The notes beneath the pieces are model-generated. The model made no database searches. It was not told where the DNA came from and saw only the letters and a list, made by a program, of their open reading frames with translations. A DNA stretch of 6,415 bases from Pseudomonadota bacterium (lineage in GTDB: Bacteria; Bdellovibrionota; UBA1018; CAIMNF01), in assembly GCA_027482725.1 (NCBI GenBank), contig JAIXVT010000287.1, positions 1-6,415 of the forward strand, read 5' to 3'. Positions 1-5,311 of the stretch are shown here, one piece after another; the first letter of the stretch is position 1; each line of letters opens with the position of its first letter. Position numbers and translations under genes: made by a program.

Positions 1-121
1 CAGACAAGGATTTGTTCACAAAGCTCAGGTTGTACCGTCCCATATACATGGCGGAATAAGTAAACCCTAAAGTAAGCCAGTTGAGTGCTCGACGCCGACG
101 AAAGCCAGAAGAGTGTTTCAT
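1..121 (-). CDS. MFS transporter, N-terminal fragment (cut by window edge)
   Basis: This is an open frame running off the left edge, with 40 complete codons visible. The translation begins MKHSSGFRRRRALNWLTLGF and continues TYSAMYMGRYNLSFVNKSLS. A basic cytoplasmic start followed by a first membrane helix of the type W-L-x-L-G-x-T-Y-x-x-M-Y-x-x-R-Y-N-L resembles the first helix of major facilitator transporters, especially the organophosphate/glycerol-3-phosphate-like group, where an Arg follows the aromatic Y-x-x-R/G-R pattern. An in-frame TAA lies six codons upstream, so ATG at 119-121 is the only ATG start. No good Shine-Dalgarno sequence is visible. The gene starts 62 nt after the stop of the exported-protein gene on the same strand and could be co-transcribed with it. 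The substrate cannot be told from the fragment. Family assignment rests on this short stretch only. Confidence 0.55.
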   Translation of the reverse strand, partial: MKHSSGFRRRRALNWLTLGFTYSAMYMGRYNLSFVNKSLS

Positions 122-183
122 AGTAATACCGAGGATTTAACCGAGAGATCAAAAAAAAGCGAATGGAAATAGTGAGGAGAATT

Positions 184-1323
184 TTAGTGATAAACCTGAA
201 TTCCAAGCGACTCGAGTCGATCAATAAACCCCCTCGAAGGCTTAAGAGTGGTCATCAAGGCAATGGAGTATTGATCGGATAGGCCAAGCCAATCAAACAG
301 CTGTTTCCAAAACTCGAGCTGCGCCACTACTGCAGCCCGATAATCGTCTTGAATATTTACTTTCCCAAAGTCCTTAGATTTAACTTCTACAAAAACGACT
401 TTCGGTCGAACTGTCCCCGACTGAGGAATCACCTGGATTAAATCAATTTCTTTTCTGAGAATACGGTCATAAACATCTTTCGGGGTTTCGAGTCGGTTCT
501 TTTCCTTTGAAAACCGAATCACCTCCGGATACGCCATGCCCAAACGCTGCCACTCTGAAGATTCAAAGTTTGGATCATCTACAACAGCCTGCTTCATCAT
601 CTGTAAATGATGAACAAACGTGTTGATTTCACCCAAGGTGCGTTTTGCCAAGCGACTATCAACCAAACCCCTAATGGTTATTGATCCAGCCCAAACATCG
701 TCCAAAGCAAGTATTGCCCGTGCCTCAGCCAGTCCACCCTGTAAGCCTGACAAGGCCTCTTGAGACGCTTTTAAAGATTTAAACTCCCACATGGGCTTCT
801 TGCCAAAAGCTTTTGTAATCGTTCTTTCTAAAGCTTGCCGGAACTCGGTAAAGTTCTTTTCCCTACTGACATCCCCTCCGAGATAGAACTCTGATAAATA
901 AATCATGTCTTTGATCTCTTTTTTTACGCCGCCAAAAACTCCAGGAAGTCCATCCAAAAATCGAGAGTACTCGTTGGAGAGCAGGGTATGCATTTTTCTT
1001 TCCTTCGGAGCGTTCGCAAAAGCTTCGCTGTAAGCATGAAATTTTCGGGATATCTCCACAATGCTTTGATCGATCCGGGAAAACTTTTTTTGGAGCTGCG
1101 GAAAATCAAAAACCTCAGCGACAGGGTTAACTTCGAGTATTTCGGTACACTTAAACGCATTAACGAACGGATGTCGTGTTGGCTCTTTTTGGCGAGATTT
1201 TCCGGCTTGGGCAAACTCCGCGCCGAATGAAAGAAAAACAACAGCCAGCAAAGCAAGCCAACTCGCGCTATAACGGACTCCCCCGCCTCTACCCGACAAA
1301 CCACGCTGAAGAGTTAGTCTCAT
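184..1323 (-). CDS. exported protein of unknown function with PD-(D/E)XK-like C-terminal signature
   Basis: I do not recognise this 379-residue protein as a named family. It has an N-terminal signal peptide: basic residues up to about 17, a hydrophobic core at about 22-33 (WLALLAVVFLSF) and a signal peptidase I-type site AQA|GK at 38-41. It is therefore probably periplasmic or secreted. The middle, about 75-260, looks largely helical and charged. Near the C-terminus a predicted beta strand EIDLI (292-296) is followed by VVFVEVK (309-315). D294 with E313-x-K315 reproduces the D...ExK pattern of PD-(D/E)XK nuclease-like folds, and E200 in an upstream helix could be a further acidic ligand. This would suggest a metal-dependent nuclease-like core, but that is inference from motif spacing only. 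The ATG at 1321-1323 has no clear ribosome binding site, so the start could lie a few codons further in (a TTG at residue 9 is one option). It could instead be a structural protein with a chance motif. Confidence 0.75.
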   Translation of the reverse strand: MRLTLQRGLSGRGGGVRYSASWLALLAVVFLSFGAEFAQAGKSRQKEPTRHPFVNAFKCTEILEVNPVAEVFDFPQLQKKFSRIDQSIVEISRKFHAYSEAFANAPKERKMHTLLSNEYSRFLDGLPGVFGGVKKEIKDMIYLSEFYLGGDVSREKNFTEFRQALERTITKAFGKKPMWEFKSLKASQEALSGLQGGLAEARAILALDDVWAGSITIRGLVDSRLAKRTLGEINTFVHHLQMMKQAVVDDPNFESSEWQRLGMAYPEVIRFSKEKNRLETPKDVYDRILRKEIDLIQVIPQSGTVRPKVVFVEVKSKDFGKVNIQDDYRAAVVAQLEFWKQLFDWLGLSDQYSIALMTTLKPSRGFIDRLESLGIQVYH

Positions 1324-1417
1324 TGAACACGCAGTCTAGCCTAATTCCGCGATAATAAAAGACGAATACAACTGAAAATTGTTAAGATATTTTTTGTAAA
1401 TTCTTTTTATTTAAAAA
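1324..1417 (-). other. AT-rich intergenic gap between SDR-SRPBCC gene and exported-protein gene
   Basis: This short AT-rich spacer lies between two minus-strand genes. Directly after the TGA of the upstream gene lies an A/T-only imperfect palindrome (TTTTT-AAAT-AAAAA on the minus strand, about 1404-1417). It has no GC stem and is at best a weak terminator. A possible -10 box TATTAT (minus strand, 1357-1352) lies 28 nt before the exported-protein start codon, but no good -35 box sits 16-18 nt upstream of it. I therefore cannot say whether the exported-protein gene has its own promoter. Confidence 0.3.
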
Positions 1418-2890
1418 TCATTCACTTAAGTTAACAACAGGCTCGCCAAACCGCTTTTTTATGGTTTTAAACCGGTGCTCAAAGATCTGGGTCACATCAC
1501 GCCTGACCAGTGGCGCCCCCACCAATTCCCCAACGAGCTTTAAAGGGAGCCTGAACAACACTCGGTCTTCGATAAGGGTGCCCCCACGGAACTCACGGAA
1601 GCGGTGCGTGTGATGCCATTTGGTGTAGGGACCTTTAAGCTGCTCATCTACAAAGCGCTGCCCATGTACCCACTCTGAGATTTTAGTTTGCCAGTGCACA
1701 GGCACACCGTGAATCTTAAGCGAATAATCAATGAGAGGGAGATCTGCCATATTTGGAGAAGACACCCGATCAATTTTAAAATTTAAAAATTCGGGGGTGA
1801 TCGCCTCAAGATTTTTTGCATCTGAAAAAAATTCAAATATCTGGTCGATAGGTGTCGGCACCCACTGATCTGAAATGAACTCATCGTCCAAAGATTCAAA
1901 ATTGGGGTGAAGCGAATTCAAAGCGGTGCCGATGTGATCATGCTTAAACACAAATCCAGCATGAATTATTTTTTGTGCTGAAGCTCGGATACTGGTCAAC
2001 GCCATCGCAGCCATTTCCCCTAGTGCCAAACGAAACATGAATTCAGGCACGGGCAAACTGCATTCAAGCTTCATCGCCTCGTGTACGGCGCGGGTAAATT
2101 CAGTGTTAGTCACCGGATGAGGCGCGACCGCGTTATAGATTCCAGTTACGGACTGGGTTTTTATGGCGAAAACAATCATGTGGCATAAGTCATCAAGATG
2201 CACCCAACTCATCCAGGCTTCACCGTCACCAATAACTCCGGCTAAACGTTTGCGGACCAGCGGTCGAAGTTGGAAAAGCGCCCCCCCGGTTGCGCCGAGC
2301 ACCACTCCAATGCGCAAGACAACAACACGAGCCGATGTTTTTTCCTGAAGCGCCAACGCCTCGTGCTCCCACACTTTGCACACTTCGGCCAAAAACCCCG
2401 CTCCTGGCGAACGACTTTCGTCGCACTGATCCGCTCCATTCTCGCCATAAAAGCCGACAGCTGATCCCCCCACAAAAACACCCGAAAAACTTACAGCGAC
2501 CAAACCTGCCACGAGGTTTCTTGTCCCAAGCTCACGTGATTTTAGGATGCGTTCTTTTCTTGCGGGACTCCAGCGTTCGGCCGCAACCGATTCGCCTGCT
2601 AAGTGAACAACGGCATTCACCTGATGCAAACTAAAAAGCTGGGACCATGCGGCGGGAGGATTAGGCTCATTTTCAAAATCCCAAACCACTCCGTAGACGG
2701 GATACGGGAATGCTTCGAACGACGCAGCTTTTCTCCCCACAATTACGACCGCATCACAACTGAGATCCTGGTGTTGATCGAGTAGTGTTTTGACGAGCGC
2801 TTGTCCCACAAAACCCGTTGCTCCGGTAACGATGATCAGATTTTTTTGTGTTCCGTTTTTGGAGGTCAATAAGTCCTGAGAATGAGGCAT
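1418..2890 (-). CDS. TIGR01777-type SDR epimerase fused to SRPBCC domain
   Basis: This 490-residue two-domain protein begins at ATG 2888-2890. The N-terminal part is an extended short-chain dehydrogenase/reductase of the TIGR01777 (YfcH-like, often mislabelled 'SulA-like cell division inhibitor') family. It has the NAD(P)-binding loop GATGFVG at 23-29, HLAGESV at 96-102, then RW...SR..GT..LV, GSAVGFYG at 142-149, WE.EA, SWVHLDD near 228-234 and the family-typical YNAVAP.PVTN.EF. From about 335 to 478 follows an SRPBCC (START-like hydrophobic ligand-binding) domain, beginning near FISDQWVPTPIDQIFEFFSD. The open frame extends upstream to a TTG at 3001, overlapping the previous gene by 44 nt. 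I reject that extension because the Rossmann motif should lie close to the N-terminus and the extra 37 residues look non-family. The ribosome binding site before 2890 is poor (AAGAG, too close). It lies 67 nt after the photolyase-related gene, probably in the same operon. The substrate is unknown. Confidence 0.9.
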   Translation of the reverse strand: MPHSQDLLTSKNGTQKNLIIVTGATGFVGQALVKTLLDQHQDLSCDAVVIVGRKAASFEAFPYPVYGVVWDFENEPNPPAAWSQLFSLHQVNAVVHLAGESVAAERWSPARKERILKSRELGTRNLVAGLVAVSFSGVFVGGSAVGFYGENGADQCDESRSPGAGFLAEVCKVWEHEALALQEKTSARVVVLRIGVVLGATGGALFQLRPLVRKRLAGVIGDGEAWMSWVHLDDLCHMIVFAIKTQSVTGIYNAVAPHPVTNTEFTRAVHEAMKLECSLPVPEFMFRLALGEMAAMALTSIRASAQKIIHAGFVFKHDHIGTALNSLHPNFESLDDEFISDQWVPTPIDQIFEFFSDAKNLEAITPEFLNFKIDRVSSPNMADLPLIDYSLKIHGVPVHWQTKISEWVHGQRFVDEQLKGPYTKWHHTHRFREFRGGTLIEDRVLFRLPLKLVGELVGAPLVRRDVTQIFEHRFKTIKKRFGEPVVNLSE

Positions 2891-2957
2891 ACTCTTGTTG
2901 TACAAAATGCGACCCCGACATTCAATGTAAGCGTCAGAAAAACCGCCCAAAATACCG

Positions 2958-4478
2958 CTAATTTGTCGTTGTGCGTTCGATAAATTGTGAAGCGGCGCCA
3001 AAGAGCTGTTCTTTTTTTTGTGAATCCATTTTTTCCAAAGTGCGAGACATCATGGAGAGCCTTGGGTTTTTTGCAAAAAAGTCGACATGATCATGGATAA
3101 ATTTCCAATACAACCCATCCCACTCCAGCGCCCAATCGGATCCACTCCCCCCAGGACTCTTTGGCTTTTTGAAATCACTCATTTTAAAAATGTAATTGGA
3201 TCCCGAAATATAAGGCTTGGTTGCAAAAATTCCACCATCGCTAAAAATCCCCATACCCATGACATTGGGAGCCATCACCCATTCGGCAGAATCTATGAAC
3301 ATATCCATAAACCACTGGTAGGCATTTAAGGGCTGTACACGCGCAAGCGTCATCAGATTCCCTGCGACCATCAGACGTTCAATGTGGTGAGCATACCCCG
3401 TTGCCACAACCTTTTTTATGACATGATCCAAAACGGGATTGCGCGTGGTTCCTTCCCACCAACAGGGCTTCAACTTGCGGGTGTGGTTAAAAAAATTCCG
3501 CATCAAAAACTCGGACTCATAGTGGTCGTTCATTCCTTTGATGAACTCCCGCCATCCCATCACTTGTCGGACATAGCCTTCGACCGACGCAATGGGCGCC
3601 TTATTTTTTTTATGTGCCTGTAAAACACGATCCAAAACCTCTTTAGGGGTGATCAATCCCATATTCAAATACGGCGTCAAGACGCTATGAAAAACCTGAT
3701 CAGATCGCATCGTGATCGCATCTTCATAAGGACCAAATAAATCCAACCGCTCCAGAACAAATTGTTCCAACTGCCGGCGCGCATCCGCGTGGGTGGCGGC
3801 GTAAGCAAACTGAGCGGCGTTACCTGGGTGATCCGGGTATTTTTCACTGACCTCGGCAATCACTTCCCGAGTGATAGACGAATGAGCGAATGCAACCGCA
3901 GGTGGCGGGGAAACATTCTGGGGTAACGGTTTACGGTTTTCTTGGTCAAAGCTAAACTGTCCGCCCACCGGATCTCCGGACTTTTCCATGAGAATCAAGC
4001 TTGATTTGCGCTGTTTCTCATAAAACGTTTTCATCAGCGGCTTTTTGGTTTGCCCGAGGTAGGTTGAAAATTCCTTACGCGAGGTTAAAAACCCAGGAGA
4101 AGGGTGGATAACCCCCGTTACTCCAAGCGAAACAAGAGTTTTTGCGATAAGCTCGCGGAACTGACGATCTGAAATATCGAAATGATGAAGCTCGGTGATT
4201 TTATGGTGCTTGATCCAAGCCCTAAGACGGTCTTGATAGGTGACTTTTGAGTCCGAGAAAAAGTATTTTAAATCTGCGATTTTTTTTATTCGTTCCGCAA
4301 AATGCCGCATTGCAGACAGGAATAATACAATTTTTTGTTGATGGATTTTATGACGTGTAATGAGTCCGTGGTCTTCTGCCATAAAGACCGGAGTGTTGGC
4401 AGCGAGTGAAATCGGGGGCGCTGAAATCCAGGCTTCGAACAATTGATCGCCTAAAATCAGCACCCCTACTTTTTTCAT
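2958..4478 (-). CDS. cryptochrome/photolyase family protein (FeS-BCP / PhrB-type (6-4) photolyase family) lacking the iron-sulfur cysteines
   Basis: At 506 residues this is the usual length of the deoxyribodipyrimidine photolyase-related family, whose members use FAD and blue light to repair (6-4) photoproducts or to sense light. The N-terminal antenna-type domain starts VLILGDQL (6-13). Typical family motifs follow: GGQFSFDQENRKPLP (172-186), FGPYEDAI (248-255), FHSVLTPYLNMGLITP (263-278), EGYVRQVMGWREFIKG (300-315), GYAHHIERLMVAGN (361-374), W400 and N405, SDGGIFATKPYISGSNYI (413-430). Classical members place four [4Fe-4S] ligands in the C-terminal part, one shortly before the GYAHH helix and three between the KPY..SG segment and the LYW segment. 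Here those places read TTRNPVL (344-350) and MSDFKKPKSPGGSGSDWALE (433-452), with no cysteine. The only cysteine is C339. Its ATG overlaps the TGA of the regulator gene (ATGA), with no Shine-Dalgarno, implying translational coupling. Family assignment is firm; whether it repairs DNA or signals is not. Confidence 0.93.
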   Translation of the reverse strand: MKKVGVLILGDQLFEAWISAPPISLAANTPVFMAEDHGLITRHKIHQQKIVLFLSAMRHFAERIKKIADLKYFFSDSKVTYQDRLRAWIKHHKITELHHFDISDRQFRELIAKTLVSLGVTGVIHPSPGFLTSRKEFSTYLGQTKKPLMKTFYEKQRKSSLILMEKSGDPVGGQFSFDQENRKPLPQNVSPPPAVAFAHSSITREVIAEVSEKYPDHPGNAAQFAYAATHADARRQLEQFVLERLDLFGPYEDAITMRSDQVFHSVLTPYLNMGLITPKEVLDRVLQAHKKNKAPIASVEGYVRQVMGWREFIKGMNDHYESEFLMRNFFNHTRKLKPCWWEGTTRNPVLDHVIKKVVATGYAHHIERLMVAGNLMTLARVQPLNAYQWFMDMFIDSAEWVMAPNVMGMGIFSDGGIFATKPYISGSNYIFKMSDFKKPKSPGGSGSDWALEWDGLYWKFIHDHVDFFAKNPRLSMMSRTLEKMDSQKKEQLFGAASQFIERTTTN

Positions 4479-5047
4479 GTTCTGAAATTAAAAAAATCCA
4501 CAAGGTTGATGGGTACGTTATTGGAAGAAATAAAATTTTTCAAAGCATCCCGCGCCGATGACACCATCACCCCTAAGGCTTGAATCTGTTGCACATCTAA
4601 ACGTGCATCGGGCTGAAACCCTTGGAGTTCTCGCAAGTTTTTAAATTCCGTTTCGATTTTACTGAGCAAAACATACTCGCGGTTCTTAAGGACCTCAAGG
4701 ATCACTTCTGCCGTGTCCGGGTTAACGCGATACACTTTACGACCGTTGCTGCGGTCCAAAATGATCACCTTGTACCCCAACAACTCTTTTAAGCTAATGC
4801 TCACTAAGGCTTTTGATACAACCAAACGACGGGTCAGTTCTTGTCCCGTCAACGGCCGGTTGGCGATAAACAAATGGGTCCAGATGCGACCATGAATGCT
4901 TTTAAAGCCCCAGTACTCCATGAAATCCCCGATCGTGTCCGCCAAGCGGTTGACCTGGGCCATTTGGCTGAGACCTGGACTGAGACCCACGGCAGATCCC
5001 GGGGTTGATTTTGTTCCTTGCACCTCAGGGTTTCCAGAGTCACTCAT
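4475..5047 (-). CDS. GbsR/MarR-family winged-helix transcriptional regulator
   Basis: This is a 190-residue DNA-binding protein from ATG 5045-5047. A winged helix-turn-helix spans about residues 43-111: FMEYWGFKSIHGRIWTHLFI, then RPLTGQEL, the recognition-helix region VSKALVSISLKELLGY, and a basic wing DRSNGRKVYRVNPD. The opening G..x.GRIW..L pattern and 'L..EL...L.VSK..VS..L.EL' are typical of the GbsR-like branch of MarR proteins. The C-terminal half is helical and probably dimerises. The frame is open further up to ATG 5119 (214 residues). I prefer 5047 because it has a near-perfect Shine-Dalgarno sequence seven nt upstream and the extra 24 residues are Ser/Asn-rich and non-conserved, but 5119 also has a GGAG eight nt upstream. 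As first gene of the operon, coupled to the photolyase-related gene and divergent from the second photolyase, it is the obvious candidate local regulator. No ligand can be inferred. Confidence 0.88.
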   Translation of the reverse strand: MSDSGNPEVQGTKSTPGSAVGLSPGLSQMAQVNRLADTIGDFMEYWGFKSIHGRIWTHLFIANRPLTGQELTRRLVVSKALVSISLKELLGYKVIILDRSNGRKVYRVNPDTAEVILEVLKNREYVLLSKIETEFKNLRELQGFQPDARLDVQQIQALGVMVSSARDALKNFISSNNVPINLVDFFNFRT

Positions 5048-5054
5048 CACAGAA

Positions 5055-5061
5055 CCTCCTT
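5055..5061 (-). promoter_or_regulatory. strong Shine-Dalgarno site of the regulator gene
   Basis: The minus strand reads AAGGAGG followed by seven nt (TTCTGTG) and the ATG at 5047. This is the best ribosome binding site in the window and is the main reason for choosing the shorter start of the regulator. Confidence 0.85.
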
Positions 5062-5140
5062 GGGTTGAACTTATCGCTGAGTTTAGATCGGATTTCGAAT
5101 TCAAAGTGGCGTTTAACATCGCTTTCGCTCCATTGGTTTT

Positions 5141-5181
5141 GGGCTGCCCGATATAGGGAGCCCCTTGCCCTGAACCCAGGG
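5141..5181 (-). promoter_or_regulatory. two tandem hairpins in the 5' leader of the regulator operon
   Basis: Two inverted repeats lie just upstream of the regulator's reading frame. The first in transcript order is CCCTG-GGTT-CAGGG (5181-5168, 5-bp stem, 4-nt loop). The second pairs GGGCT (5163-5159) with AGCCC (5145-5141) and CCC (5158-5156) with GGG (5149-5147), around a 6-nt loop and with one bulged C. Neither is followed by a T-run in the minus direction, so they are not an intrinsic terminator of the usual type. They would lie within the predicted mRNA leader (start near 5195) and could stabilise the transcript or control the two alternative regulator starts. No known riboswitch class is recognised. 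Confidence 0.4.
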
Positions 5182-5201
5182 ACTACCACACTGTTTAATA
5201 C

Positions 5202-5230
5202 CTTATAAAACTGTAATCTTTAAATGTCAA
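5202..5230 (-). promoter_or_regulatory. sigma70-type promoter of the regulator-photolyase-SDR operon
   Basis: On the minus strand a perfect -35 box TTGACA (5230-5225) is followed, after 17 nt, by TATAAG (5207-5202), five of six matches to the -10 consensus. Transcription would start near 5195, giving a leader of about 75 nt to ATG 5119 or about 148 nt to ATG 5047. The -35 box forms half of a palindrome, so a protein bound there would compete with RNA polymerase. Confidence 0.7.
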
Positions 5231-5235
5231 TTGAC
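5226..5235. repeat. perfect 10-bp palindrome GTCAATTGAC, candidate operator
   Basis: This is a perfect inverted repeat in the divergent intergenic region. Its left half overlaps the -35 box of the minus-strand operon and its right half forms TTGACT on the plus strand. The octamer AATTGACT (5229-5236) recurs at 5275-5282 in front of the plus-strand photolyase. The position suits autoregulation by the adjacent GbsR/MarR-type protein. Binding is inferred only. Confidence 0.45.
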
Positions 5236-5260
5236 TATTTTTCTAATAAAATCAAATAAA
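5231..5260 (+). promoter_or_regulatory. possible plus-strand promoter of the CPD photolyase gene
   Basis: TTGACT (5231-5236) is followed 18 nt later by AATAAA (5255-5260), a four-of-six -10 match. An alternative -10 is TATATA at 5285-5290, which has no recognisable -35 box. The choice between the two is open. If the first is right, the -35 boxes of the two divergent promoters abut back to back. Confidence 0.3.
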
Positions 5261-5275
5261 TACCTGCTTTTTCGA

Positions 5276-5298
5276 ATTGACTTTTATATAAAGTTAAT
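5276..5298. repeat. imperfect inverted repeat before the photolyase start, candidate second operator
   Basis: The left arm ATTGACTTT (5276-5284) and right arm AAAGTTAAT (5290-5298) are complementary at eight of nine positions around a 5-nt TATAT centre. It ends 13 nt before the photolyase ATG and shares the AATTGACT octamer with the upstream palindrome. It overlaps the TATATA that could serve as a -10 box, which would suit repression of the photolyase gene. Confidence 0.4.
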
Positions 5299-5311
5299 GC
5301 ACCCATAAACC

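Noticed and set aside
147..183. Run of eight T (minus strand, 158-151) as a terminator after the exported-protein gene
   Set aside because: The sequence just before the run has no GC-rich hairpin, so it does not meet the form of an intrinsic terminator.
924..1304. 126-codon minus-strand open frame and overlapping plus-strand frame 988-1230
   Set aside because: Both lie within the exported-protein gene in other frames, have no family resemblance and no ribosome binding site. They are shadow frames.
2163..2785. Cluster of open frames on both strands inside the epimerase gene
   Set aside because: The epimerase frame shows continuous family motifs across this stretch; the others are Arg/Pro/Ser-rich shadow translations.
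4475..5119. MerR/LitR/CarH-type light regulator
   Set aside because: The helix-turn-helix and wing match GbsR/MarR proteins, the DNA-binding part is not at the extreme N-terminus, and there is no B12-binding domain (no DxHxxG motif).
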